Shown: piece after piece, positions 24,389-33,554 of the stretch
Numbering within the stretch: the first letter of the stretch is position 1
How the letters are laid out: every line of letters begins with the position of its first letter
Assembly: GCF_023715725.1 (NCBI RefSeq)
Contig: NZ_JAMBOT010000008.1
Span: 1 to 64,000, forward strand
DNA: 64,000 bases
Direction: 5' to 3'
Origin: Paenibacillus pasadenensis
GTDB lineage: Bacteria > Bacillota > Bacilli > Paenibacillales > Paenibacillaceae
Program-made: the position numbers and the translations under genes
Notes under the pieces: generated by a model
Databases searched by the model: none
The model's input: the letters and a program-made list of their open reading frames with translations, nothing else
What the model was told of the DNA's origin: nothing

Positions 24389-27022
24389 CTAACTCCCCTC
24401 TTCCAGCAGCTGCAGCTCTTTGGCGGTGTGCAGCGCCTGAGTTCGCGAGGATACGCCAAGCTTATCGTATAGCCGGGACAAGTAAACCCGGACCGTGCCC
24501 GGCGAGAGCGCCAGCCGCGCGGCTATGTCGCGATTGGCCGCCCCTTCCCCGACGAGGCGCAGCAGCGTCAGCTCAATCTCGGTCAGCGGCTCTGCCGGCG
24601 TTTCCACGGACAGCAGGCGCGGCGGCGCATAGGCAAAACAGCGCAGCAGCCGGTTGGCATAGCCGAGCAGCTGACTTTGGCGCAGGAGCGCCGCCGGTTC
24701 GTCCTGGCCCAGGCTGTTCACAGACGCTGCGTCTTCGCCGATTAGCCGGGAGCCGCGTTCTTCCCCGCACGCCGTCCGAAAAGCGAGCAGCAGCTGCCTC
24801 ATCGGCTCGCCCTCATTGACGAACAATCGGATATAGCAGTGGGGCTCGCTCCTTTCCAACGCTTCCGCAGCATACTGAAGCGCCCTGTCACGCCGGCCGC
24901 GGCATTGCTCCGCCAACGCCTGCAGGATGGCGGATTCAGCCAACCCGGACAACAGCCCCTCTCTCTCCTGCAATCTCTTGAGCGATTCCAGCATTCGCAG
25001 CGCCTGAGCCGACTTCTGCTGCTTCAGCAGCAGGCGAACCTGCGTCATAAACTCGTATTCCCGATGGTAGGCGGGTTTCTCTTTGAACTGCTGATCCGTC
25101 GGGCCGAGCCGTTTTTTGGCTTGCGCCGTTTTGCCAGCCTGCAGCAGCAGCCGGACTTGGGCGGATTGTAGATAAGCCTGCCAGTGCGCATCTTCAGCGC
25201 ACGGGAGGCGCTCCGCCTCGTCCAGCACATCAGCCGCTTCCTCCGGCAAGCCGCGCGCCGCGTATAGATTCGCCTGGAGAATCGCCATTGGCACGGCCAG
25301 TCCAGGTACCTCTCTTGAGCTCTTCGCTCCCCGCAGCCCGGCCAGCAGCGCTTCACTCTCCTCCAGCCGGTTCCATTCAAAATACCCCTCCGCCAGCGCC
25401 TGCCGCACATACAGGCTCACATAGCTTTCACCCCAGCCGCCCTGCTGCAAAAGCGACGTAAAACGCAGTCCGATAGCCTCCGTATCGCTGCTCAGAACAC
25501 CTTTCATCCCAAGCTCCGTCCGCCGGACGAGCGGTTCAGACCGGTTGAAATCAATATTATAATAAAGCGCCTCTTCCGCCAGCAGCCCGCTTCCGGCCCG
25601 TTCCGAGAAGGAATGCCATAGCTCGAACCGCCCCGAGAAAAAGATCAGATTGGATTCCACGAACAGCAAGCCGCTCCGCAGCCGCCGCTTGAGCGCGCTG
25701 TCAGGCATCGCCTCCGTATCCTGCCTTGCCGCTGCCAGTACGGCTGCGGCCGCTGAGCCGCGCCCTGCAACCGCGAGCAGAAACGCATGAAGCTGGCGCT
25801 GCTCGGCCGACAGCTCGCGCGCTTCTGCGTACCGGCTTAATAATCCGAGCAGCACGGGCAGCTCGCCCTGCCTGAAAGCGGCTCCCGCATAAGCGGAAAT
25901 CAGTTCTCCCGTGTAGTCATAATCCCCGCAATCCAGACTGCAGCGAATCGCCTCCACCATCATACCTCTGTCCGCCAGCTTTCGTGCGGCGCGCCACAGC
26001 GCAGCGCGCTCCGCTCCCGGCTCCGGCTCCGGCCTGCCCAGCAAAAAGTCGCGAAACAAGGAATGATAACGGAACGAACCTGCTCCGCCAACCGGCAAAA
26101 GAAACAAATTATCTTCCTGAATCCGCTCCATCAGCAGTGCAGCCCGAGCTTGTCCGCAGCCGACCGCCGCTGCAGCAAGCTCGGCGTCCAGGCTGTCCAA
26201 AACCGCCGTAACACGCAAAAAGGACCTGACTTCAGCAGGCTGCCGCTCATAAACCTCTTCCATTAAAAAGAAGGAAAGCTCCTCGCTCAGATCCGGCGCG
26301 CCAGCAGGCGCTCCGGCCAGCGCGGCGAGCTGCAGGCCAGCCGCCCACCCCTCCGTATGCTCCAGCAGCCGAGTCCGCTGAGCCCCGGTCAGCGGCTCCC
26401 GCGATGCCAGATCGAGCAGAACGTCCGCTTCTTCTTCCGTAAACCTCAAATCCGCTGCCGCAAGATCAAGACGTCTGCCTTCCGATTGCCAGCGGCTCCC
26501 GCCAAAGCGCGGGACGGAACGACCGGCAACGATAACCCGGACCTTAGCCGGCAAATAGCGAAGCCAATACGTCATAGATTCGATGATTCCCCTATCCTTA
26601 ATATGGTGGAAATCATCCATGACGAGTGCGGCTTCGCAGCCGCATGCCTGAAGCTCCCCGGTCAAAGCATCCAAAAACGTATATATCGACAGACCCGGAA
26701 GCGCGCTGCTCAGAGGCAGGCTGCGGGCAAGCGCGCCCGGGGGAAGCGCCTGCGCCAAGGCGCATGCCGCAAGGCGCCAGAATCGGGATGGTTCGTTGTC
26801 AGGCTCATCCAAAGCCAGCCATGCTATAGGACCGGCAAAACCAACCGCCCACTGGCGAAGCAGCGTCGTTTTGCCGTAACCGGCCGGAGCCGCGACAGCC
26901 GTCAGTCGGGCCGGGTTTCCGTTCATTTTTTGTAGGAGTCTTGGACGGGCTGCCGTTTTGCCCTGTCCGGAAGGCGGCGTTATTTTGGCGAGTGGCGGCA
27001 TCCATTCGTTGCTTGAATTCAT
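24389..27022 (-). CDS. MalT-type LuxR transcriptional activator (large ATP-binding)
   Basis: An 877-residue LAL-type regulator. The N-terminal STAND NTPase has Walker A APAGYGKTTLL (about 45-55) and ALVMDDFHHI as Walker B. TPR-like helical repeats fill the middle. The C-terminal LuxR helix-turn-helix (about 812-870) reads LTEIELTLLRLVGEGAANRD and IAARLALSPGTVRVYLSRLY. MalT-like proteins activate genes on binding a ligand. It is divergent from the surface-protein gene at 27186, which it may control (inference); the 160-base intergenic region is shared. Confidence 0.9.
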   Translation of the reverse strand: MNSSNEWMPPLAKITPPSGQGKTAARPRLLQKMNGNPARLTAVAAPAGYGKTTLLRQWAVGFAGPIAWLALDEPDNEPSRFWRLAACALAQALPPGALARSLPLSSALPGLSIYTFLDALTGELQACGCEAALVMDDFHHIKDRGIIESMTYWLRYLPAKVRVIVAGRSVPRFGGSRWQSEGRRLDLAAADLRFTEEEADVLLDLASREPLTGAQRTRLLEHTEGWAAGLQLAALAGAPAGAPDLSEELSFFLMEEVYERQPAEVRSFLRVTAVLDSLDAELAAAAVGCGQARAALLMERIQEDNLFLLPVGGAGSFRYHSLFRDFLLGRPEPEPGAERAALWRAARKLADRGMMVEAIRCSLDCGDYDYTGELISAYAGAAFRQGELPVLLGLLSRYAEARELSAEQRQLHAFLLAVAGRGSAAAAVLAAARQDTEAMPDSALKRRLRSGLLFVESNLIFFSGRFELWHSFSERAGSGLLAEEALYYNIDFNRSEPLVRRTELGMKGVLSSDTEAIGLRFTSLLQQGGWGESYVSLYVRQALAEGYFEWNRLEESEALLAGLRGAKSSREVPGLAVPMAILQANLYAARGLPEEAADVLDEAERLPCAEDAHWQAYLQSAQVRLLLQAGKTAQAKKRLGPTDQQFKEKPAYHREYEFMTQVRLLLKQQKSAQALRMLESLKRLQEREGLLSGLAESAILQALAEQCRGRRDRALQYAAEALERSEPHCYIRLFVNEGEPMRQLLLAFRTACGEERGSRLIGEDAASVNSLGQDEPAALLRQSQLLGYANRLLRCFAYAPPRLLSVETPAEPLTEIELTLLRLVGEGAANRDIAARLALSPGTVRVYLSRLYDKLGVSSRTQALHTAKELQLLEEGS

Positions 27023-27185
27023 TGATATCCTCCGCGCTTTTAATCGGATTTACGAGAAACTCGTAGCGTTGACCTTATTCTAGTTCATCGCCCGTTCCCG
27101 TGAAAGAATTAACATTTGTCAGTCGTCCAAAAGTTGTTCTGTCTCTACAATGGAAACGACAGATGAAGAAGGAGGCACTACTTCC

Positions 27186-30100
27186 ATGATGAAAAGGCTG
27201 CTCCGGCCCGCGCTGCTCGCGGTTCTGGCCCTTATTATACTTTCTGCCGCGATCGGCACTTCGGGAGCATTGGCCGCAACCAACGAACGCCCGACCGTTA
27301 ACATGCTTGGCGACGACACCCTGAAGCTTGGAGGCAATTCAACGTATGCGCTTTTTCGCAACATACAGCGCCCTAAAGACTTCACCGCCGAAATCTGGGC
27401 CCGTTCCACGGATCCAGTATGGAATGATAACAGCGTGCTCATAACCTACCGGCACAGCGATAACGACTTTATGATTCACCCGGACAAAGGAACCCGCACC
27501 GTAGCCGTTTATATCAAACACAACGGCTCCTTAGTACGCGTCGCCCAATACACGCCGGACGATATTACCGAATGGCATCATTATGCGATAACGTATAAGT
27601 TCGCTTTCAACGGTCCTCTGCTCTTTTACGTGGACGGCAAACAAGTAGCGTCATACGCCGGTTTTAGCTGGGGATATGACAGCAACAGCCTGGCCAATTT
27701 GCTGCTCGGAGCGGACGATGGCCGTTATGGCAAAGTGGAGCTGGATGAATTCCGGCTTTGGAACCGGGTGCGGACTCCGTCCGAAATTAAAGCCGGCATG
27801 ACTCAGCAAATGAACGGCAACGAAAGCAGCTTGCTGCTTCATGCCGGCATGGACGCTTGGGAGCCGGGATTCATAAGCGGTTCTTCCTATCAAAAAGGGA
27901 GCCGGGAGTATTCTTTGCCGGTCGCGTTAGAGGATCAAGCGCCGTTTATGCTGCCTGCCATCGGCTTTGCTGACAGCGACGCCGTCACGGATCAATATAC
28001 CGTATCCCTGTCCGCTAGCCTTGGACAACTGACTGCCCTCGAAACAGCCGGGCTGCAGCTTGCAGCCGGTGCGCAGGGCAGCTCTTCCATAAGCTGGACC
28101 GGGGGTAGCGCTGCGCTGCATCGGATGCTTGCCTCGCTCCAATACGACTCTTTGACGGATGTGTCGGGGAACGACCAGCTGGTCGTTCACGTCACCGACT
28201 CCGGCAGCGCAGCAGCAGCGGAACCGGCCACAGGCGTTTATACGCTTCCGATCCGTATCGAGCCGGTCAATGACGCTCCCCGTTTTTCGCCGGGTCCAAA
28301 CATGCAGGCCACGGAAGGCAGCGGCATCCAGACCTATGAAGGATGGGCTGCGCCGCTGTCAGCCGGACCGGACAACGAACGGCAAACACTCAGCTTAAAC
28401 GTTTCCACGGACAGTCCCGAGCTGTTTGTTCAGGCACCCGCGCTGGATGAACAGGGGAAGCTGACCTTTCAGCCAAAGGAGGATGTCGAGGGCGAGGCGA
28501 ACGTGACCGTTACGCTCAAGGATGACGGAGGTACTGCCAACGGTGGTGCGGATACAACGGTTAAAACGTTTAAAATAACGGTTCTTCAGTCGAACTTGCG
28601 GCCGTTTGTCTCCCCGGGTAAAGGCATTGCCCTCGATGGAAGCAACGACTACGTTCAATCGCCGTCCATCCAGATCAATTTATCCTATGCGGCAGAAATT
28701 TGGGCTCGCTCCCATACACCGCTGTGGGCCAGCTCCGCTCCGCTCGTTTATGCCAGCGGGCAAAACGGCTTCCAGCTCATTCCGACGGAAGGCACCAATA
28801 AGTTGTCAGTTCAATTCATGGACGGCTGGGGCGGACTCATATTCGAGGATGTATTCGAGCCAGAAAACCCGGACCGCTGGCATCATTATGCTTTTTCCTT
28901 GCAGGACAATCGCGGAGAAACTACAGCGAGTTTTTATCTGGACGGCACGCTTGTCGGGACCCGGACGGAATATATTGAACGACCGCGGTCTTCTAACGCA
29001 TCCTTTTACCTTGGCACAAATCCGTCTAAGAGCTCCTTCGCTGCGACTGATATCGATGAGTTCCGCTTCTGGAGGGCGCCCCGCAGCCAGGAGCAGATTT
29101 CCAGCCAGTTCATGAGGCCTCTGCGGTCAGGCGATGCCAAGCCGCAGGTGTACTATCCGTTAAATGAAGCGCTAAATGGCACAACGAGGGACGAGAGCGG
29201 CTCACGGCTGAACGGATCCGTATTCGGCGCTCCCGGCTCGGCGCGCGCCTTTTTGCAAGGAGGCGGCGGTTTGCTGCCGCCCGCGGTTCAGACGACGCCG
29301 GAGGACCGCACGCTGAGCATGATTGTCGATTCCGTCGGAGACTTCGACGGCGAGGATCTTACGCTTACGCTGAGCGTATCCCATGGGCAAGCCGAGCTTG
29401 CCCATGCGGAAGGCTTAACACTGGAAGACGAGCTGCCGGGCAGCGGCGGTAAAGTTTACCGGGGCTCGCAGGAAGCTTTGCAGGCGGGGCTTCGGGGACT
29501 GGTGTACACGCCAGCGTTGAACTTCAACGGAACGGATGAACTGCGAATCTCCGTGAGCGACGGCGGCAATAATGGGCAGGGTCGTCCAAAAACGGCGGAG
29601 CGGAGCTACTCTATCGCCGTTGTGCCGGTAAACGACGCGCCTTCTTTTGAAGCGGGAGAAAATATTCAGGAGGAAGCAGGCAATCAGCTGCGTACTTATC
29701 CCGGCTGGGCAGCGTCTATCTTGCCTGGACCTAGCGATGAAGCCGCCCAGCAGGTGAGCTTTGCTGCTGCGGCGGATCGTCCCGAGCTGTTTGCGCTACA
29801 GCCGTCCGTAAGCGCGGACGGCACGCTGCAGTTCGCTTTTGCCGACGATGCGGCAGGAAGCTCTACGGTGCGGGTTCGCCTAAAGGATGACGGCGGAACC
29901 GAGCATGGAGGCGCCAACGAGTCGGAGGAGCGGCAGTTCGTAATCTCGGTGCTGCCTGCGCCGTCCCCGGAGCCTACGAGTACTCCGTCTCCTGAGCCTT
30001 CGAGTACTCCGTCTCCGCAGCCTTCGAGTTCTCCGTCTCCGCAGCCTTCGAGTACTCCGTCCCCGGAGCCTACGAGTACTCCGTCTCCTGAGCCTTCGAG

Positions 30101-31259
30101 TACTCCGTCTCCGACTCCTACGAGTTCGTCATCTCCGACGCCTACGAGTTCGTCGTCTCCGCAGCCTACGAGCACGCCGTCTCCGGAGCCTTCGAGTTCG
30201 CCGTCTCCGCAGCCTTCGAGTGCGCCGTCTCCTGAGCCTTCGAGTACTCCGTCTCCGCAGCCTTCGAGTGCGCCGTCTCCTGAGCCTTCGAGTACTCCGT
30301 CTCCGCCCCCTTCGCGTGCGCCAATTTGGAAGTTTGAAGCGGCTGTCGGAAAAAATACGCTTTGGTCCCTACATGGCGTTGCAAGCTTCGCTGTTGCTCC
30401 AAAATCGTTCAACAAAGACAGCAGCGTAACGGTAGCTAAAATAGCTAAGGAAGAACTGCCTGCGACGGAAGGCCTTATACTGGCCGGTCATGCGATTCGC
30501 TGGTCGGTCCCTGCCGATACAGACATTCTCTCTCCAATTATGATTCAACTCCCGACACTGCAGCAGCCATTCGGCCTGTACCAATACAGCGAACGGCTCC
30601 GTCGGTGGGTGGCTCTCGAAAAGGCTCCGTCCGGAGAATCGTTCTCTCCGGGTGAAGGCATAATCGCCGCCTTCCAAGAGACGGCGCGGTCGTATAAGGA
30701 TTTATCCGGGCATTGGGCCGAGCCGCAAAGCCTCAGACTGAACCGGATGGGGATTATGCAAGGCATGCCTGACGGCACATTTCAGCCCGACAAACCTATT
30801 ACGCGAGCCGAGCTTGCCGTTATGCTGGCCCGTATGTTAAACCTTGCTGTCTCGCAAGATCAGCCAGTTTCATTTGCCGACAGCAACGAGATTCCGGCTT
30901 GGGCCCGCGAAACGGCAACCATCATGCTGCAAACAGGTCTGTTAAAAGGCATTCCGGCTTCTGACGGAATAAGGTTTGAAGCAGAGCGGCCTATGACGCG
31001 TGCTGAAGCAGCTGTTATGGCAAAACGTGTACTCGAATTATTCGGAGAGACAGCCGATTTCACAAACCGGCAAGTTGCGGCAGGCTTCACCGACTCCAGC
31101 CTCATTCCGGAATGGGCTCGCTCTTCCATTGAGGAGATTTCCGAACACGGTATCCTAAACGGTTACTCCGATGGCAGCTTCAAATCCGGTTCCAAAATGA
31201 CACGCGGAGAAGCAGCTGTTTTATTCTCCCGCTTGCTGGATTATTCTCTTCACTCTTAA
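27186..31259 (+). CDS. LamG and SLH domain cell-surface protein
   Basis: A 1357-residue S-layer-anchored protein. GGAGG about 11 bases upstream supports ATG 27186 (a second ATG follows). Numbering from the longer reading frame at 27150: signal peptide ending ALA near 43; LamG-like lectin domain about 62-215; cadherin-like modules about 250-482 with PVNDAP linkers; a second LamG about 495-660; more cadherin-like modules about 690-937; a low-complexity Pro/Ser/Thr linker 938-1057; three SLH domains about 1182-1365 (YKDLSGHWAEPQSL, FADSNEIPAWARE, FTDSSLIPEWARS) that bind pyruvylated wall polymer. It probably binds glycans outside the cell. The two LamG-cadherin halves are internal duplicates. 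Confidence 0.9.
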   Translation: MMKRLLRPALLAVLALIILSAAIGTSGALAATNERPTVNMLGDDTLKLGGNSTYALFRNIQRPKDFTAEIWARSTDPVWNDNSVLITYRHSDNDFMIHPDKGTRTVAVYIKHNGSLVRVAQYTPDDITEWHHYAITYKFAFNGPLLFYVDGKQVASYAGFSWGYDSNSLANLLLGADDGRYGKVELDEFRLWNRVRTPSEIKAGMTQQMNGNESSLLLHAGMDAWEPGFISGSSYQKGSREYSLPVALEDQAPFMLPAIGFADSDAVTDQYTVSLSASLGQLTALETAGLQLAAGAQGSSSISWTGGSAALHRMLASLQYDSLTDVSGNDQLVVHVTDSGSAAAAEPATGVYTLPIRIEPVNDAPRFSPGPNMQATEGSGIQTYEGWAAPLSAGPDNERQTLSLNVSTDSPELFVQAPALDEQGKLTFQPKEDVEGEANVTVTLKDDGGTANGGADTTVKTFKITVLQSNLRPFVSPGKGIALDGSNDYVQSPSIQINLSYAAEIWARSHTPLWASSAPLVYASGQNGFQLIPTEGTNKLSVQFMDGWGGLIFEDVFEPENPDRWHHYAFSLQDNRGETTASFYLDGTLVGTRTEYIERPRSSNASFYLGTNPSKSSFAATDIDEFRFWRAPRSQEQISSQFMRPLRSGDAKPQVYYPLNEALNGTTRDESGSRLNGSVFGAPGSARAFLQGGGGLLPPAVQTTPEDRTLSMIVDSVGDFDGEDLTLTLSVSHGQAELAHAEGLTLEDELPGSGGKVYRGSQEALQAGLRGLVYTPALNFNGTDELRISVSDGGNNGQGRPKTAERSYSIAVVPVNDAPSFEAGENIQEEAGNQLRTYPGWAASILPGPSDEAAQQVSFAAAADRPELFALQPSVSADGTLQFAFADDAAGSSTVRVRLKDDGGTEHGGANESEERQFVISVLPAPSPEPTSTPSPEPSSTPSPQPSSSPSPQPSSTPSPEPTSTPSPEPSSTPSPTPTSSSSPTPTSSSSPQPTSTPSPEPSSSPSPQPSSAPSPEPSSTPSPQPSSAPSPEPSSTPSPPPSRAPIWKFEAAVGKNTLWSLHGVASFAVAPKSFNKDSSVTVAKIAKEELPATEGLILAGHAIRWSVPADTDILSPIMIQLPTLQQPFGLYQYSERLRRWVALEKAPSGESFSPGEGIIAAFQETARSYKDLSGHWAEPQSLRLNRMGIMQGMPDGTFQPDKPITRAELAVMLARMLNLAVSQDQPVSFADSNEIPAWARETATIMLQTGLLKGIPASDGIRFEAERPMTRAEAAVMAKRVLELFGETADFTNRQVAAGFTDSSLIPEWARSSIEEISEHGILNGYSDGSFKSGSKMTRGEAAVLFSRLLDYSLHS
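29961..30320 (+). repeat. 24-bp coding tandem repeat, 15 units
   Basis: Fifteen units of 24 bases encode the 8-residue motif PSP[EQT]P[ST]S[STA]. It forms an extended wall-spanning linker between the modules and the SLH anchor. Units differ at few positions, so copy number may vary between strains. Confidence 0.95.
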
Positions 31260-31331
31260 CGCGTCTCGGTGAAAAACGGACTGTTTCAAAAGCCTCAAAG
31301 AATTATTTTGAAAAGGTTAATCATCACCAAC

Positions 31332-31374
31332 GGGAGGAGGCTGAGCTAAGCTCAGCTTCCTCCCGCCTTTGTTT
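31332..31374 (+). terminator. strong intrinsic terminator
   Basis: A 15-bp stem (31332-31346 with 31350-31364, one G-U pair, loop TAA) is followed by GCCTTTGTTT. It ends the surface-protein gene. Confidence 0.85.
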
Positions 31375-31542
31375 AACTGCTATCATGGCCTTCTTCAGCA
31401 AATTGCGGGCAAAACAACTCCACCTGACCATCCCAAGCTTGTTTTCCAAGCTTCGAAGCAGGAAGCACCGGAATCCCCTGTTTTGTAGTAAAATACGCTT
31501 TGCGGATCAATCAACGGCGAACAGAAAATTACCGGAGTTTCA

Positions 31543-31982
31543 ATCGTCCAGCCCTTATTTAAGGGCATAAACGGTCTTATTTCTTCCTTTTCTACCGTCC
31601 AGCCCTTATTTAAGGGCATAAACGGTCTTATTTCTTCCTTTTCTACCGTCCAGCCCTTATTTAAGGCCTTAAACGGCCTTATTTCTTCCTTTTCTACCGT
31701 CCAGCCCTTATTTAAGGCCTTAAACGGTCTTATTTCCTCCTTTTCTACCATCCGGCCCTTATTTAAGGGCATAAACGGTCTTATTTCTTCCTTTTCTACC
31801 GTCCGGACCTTATTTAAGGGCATAAACGGTCTTATTTCTTCCTTTTCTACCGTCCGGACCTTATTTAAGGGCATAAACGGTCTTATTTCTTCCTTTTCTA
31901 CCGTCCGGCCCTTATTTAAGGCCTTAAACGGTCTTATTTCCTCCGCTTCAACCTTCCGCCCCTTCATTAATGGCGCGAAACG
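31543..31982. repeat. 51-bp tandem repeat array, eight full units plus a degenerate ninth
   Basis: Units start at 31543, 31594, 31645, 31696, 31747, 31798, 31849 and 31900; a decayed copy follows from 31951. Each contains a near-palindrome GCCCTTATTTAAGGGC and a second AACGGTCTTATTTCTTCC block. Variants come as linked changes (AAGGGCATAAAC or AAGGCCTTAAAC). Because 51 is a multiple of three, the minus strand stays open as a 17-residue repeat, but there is no ribosome binding site. It lies between the surface-protein terminator and the rsmF-like stop. Confidence 0.9.
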
Positions 31983-32072
31983 CCAATCCGAGCCTGGCGC
32001 AGCGGCACGGTGCACAATTACGAGATGTATTCATGCAAAGAAGCGGCGCTCCGCCCACTTCGGCATACTCCC

Positions 32073-33458
32073 CTACACACCGGTCCAGCGCAGCCCCTTC
32101 GGGAAATGGTTTTTCAGCTGGCCATCCGCCAGCTTGCCCCAGCCGATGCTGTAGCCTCCGGCCAGCACGAGCTGCCAGCCCTTGGCGCCGCTGCCAGCGA
32201 TCGTTTCGCCCCGCAAATACGCGGCCAGCCCCGGCGAGCCGAGCGGCAGCTCGGCGGAAGCCTTCACGGCTTCCGAACCAAGCGAAAGAGCCAGCGCATG
32301 CGAAGGCTCAAAACGGTTCTTTTTGAGCGTGCCCAAATGCCAGCCCGGGCGAAGCACCTTTAGCCCGTCCAGCTCCAGCATCTCCTCCGGCACGACATAC
32401 AGCTGGTCGCCGAACAGCAGATGCTGCCCCTGCGGCAGCTCAGCGAGCGTGTCGCGAGCAAACCGCAGATAATCTTCCGGCAGCTTGTCCCGTTTTAGGC
32501 CAGCCGCATAACGGCGTTTGCCCCGGAACGGAACGGCATCCGCAGCCTCCGATTTGCGCAGCACGGCAGCGTAATGTCCTTCTCCCCGCACGAGATGCGG
32601 CCAAATCCGTACCGTGCGCTCCAGCCCGGGGGCCGGATCGTCCGCCCACTCCGGCCTGCCCGCCGAAAATCCCTCAATCCGCGCCGCTTCGGCAATGGCA
32701 AACTCGGGATGCTCCCGCAAAAACCGGCTCACGGCGCTTTCGTTCTCCTCCGGCGAAAACGTGCAGGTGGAGTAGACGAGCGTGCCGCCCGGCCGCAGCA
32801 TTAGCGCGGCATGGTGCAGAATATCGCCCTGGCGCGCGGCGCATAGCTGCACATGCTCGGGGCTCCACTCCTCGCAAGCGCCGGGGTCCTTGCGGAACAT
32901 GCCTTCTCCGGAGCAAGGCGCGTCCACGACGATCCGGTCAAAAAACTCCGGGAAGCGCGGTGACAGCCGATCCGGCAGCTCGCTTGTAACGACGGCATGG
33001 CGCACTCCCATCCGCTCGATGTTTTGGGACAAAATTTTAGCCCGGGCCGGATGGGGCTCATTGGAAACGAGCAGACCTGAGCCCTGCATCAGCCCGGCAA
33101 GATGCGTGGACTTCCCGCCGGGAGCGGCGCACAGGTCCAGCACCTTCTCGCCCGGACGGGGCGCCGCCAGCTCCGCCACCGCCATAGCGCTAGGCTCCTG
33201 GATATAATAGAGGCCCGCCTCATGCCAAGGGTGGCGCCCCGGGCGCTCCTCCGCACCGTCATAATAAAAGCCGTTCTGTGCCCAAGGCACCGGCTCTAGC
33301 CGAAACGGCTGCTCCCGCAACAAGCGCTCCGCCGGGACCTTGAGCGTATTAATGCGCAATGCCTGCGCGCGCGGCTCCTCGTAACTGCGGCGGAACGCTT
33401 CGTATTCCTCCTGCAGCAGCGACTTCATTTTGGACTCGAATGAATCCGGCAGCTTCAT
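32073..33458 (-). CDS. RsmF/NOP2-type rRNA cytosine-C5 methyltransferase
   Basis: A 461-residue enzyme of the NOL1/NOP2/Sun family. Motifs: VLDLCAAPGGKSTHLAGL (SAM binding), VVDAPCSGEGMFRKD (motif IV with one catalytic Cys) and LVYSTCTFSPEENE (motif VI with the second Cys). The C-terminal extension resembles that of RsmF-like proteins, which methylate 16S rRNA cytosine. ATG 33458 has GAGGTG upstream; a GTG 12 bases earlier is less likely. Confidence 0.9.
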   Translation of the reverse strand: MKLPDSFESKMKSLLQEEYEAFRRSYEEPRAQALRINTLKVPAERLLREQPFRLEPVPWAQNGFYYDGAEERPGRHPWHEAGLYYIQEPSAMAVAELAAPRPGEKVLDLCAAPGGKSTHLAGLMQGSGLLVSNEPHPARAKILSQNIERMGVRHAVVTSELPDRLSPRFPEFFDRIVVDAPCSGEGMFRKDPGACEEWSPEHVQLCAARQGDILHHAALMLRPGGTLVYSTCTFSPEENESAVSRFLREHPEFAIAEAARIEGFSAGRPEWADDPAPGLERTVRIWPHLVRGEGHYAAVLRKSEAADAVPFRGKRRYAAGLKRDKLPEDYLRFARDTLAELPQGQHLLFGDQLYVVPEEMLELDGLKVLRPGWHLGTLKKNRFEPSHALALSLGSEAVKASAELPLGSPGLAAYLRGETIAGSGAKGWQLVLAGGYSIGWGKLADGQLKNHFPKGLRWTGV

Positions 33459-33554
33459 CACACGCCTCACCTCGGGTTCATATCATCGGCGGCACCGCCG
33501 CCAAAAAAAGCTATGAACATTCTACCGGGATCAAGCGGCGAATTGCAACTCGCC

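Noticed and set aside
29696..30415. Long open frame on the minus strand opposite the surface protein linker
   Set aside because: It is the antisense of the 24-bp coding repeat, with Gly/Asp/Glu repeats that only mirror the Pro/Ser units; no ribosome binding site.
31543..31982. CRISPR array
   Set aside because: The 51-bp units are continuous with no unique spacers and no cas genes are nearby.
31395..32015. 206-codon minus-strand frame through the 51-bp repeats
   Set aside because: It stays open because the unit length is a multiple of three; no ribosome binding site at the GTG start and no recognisable fold. Listed as a repeat instead.
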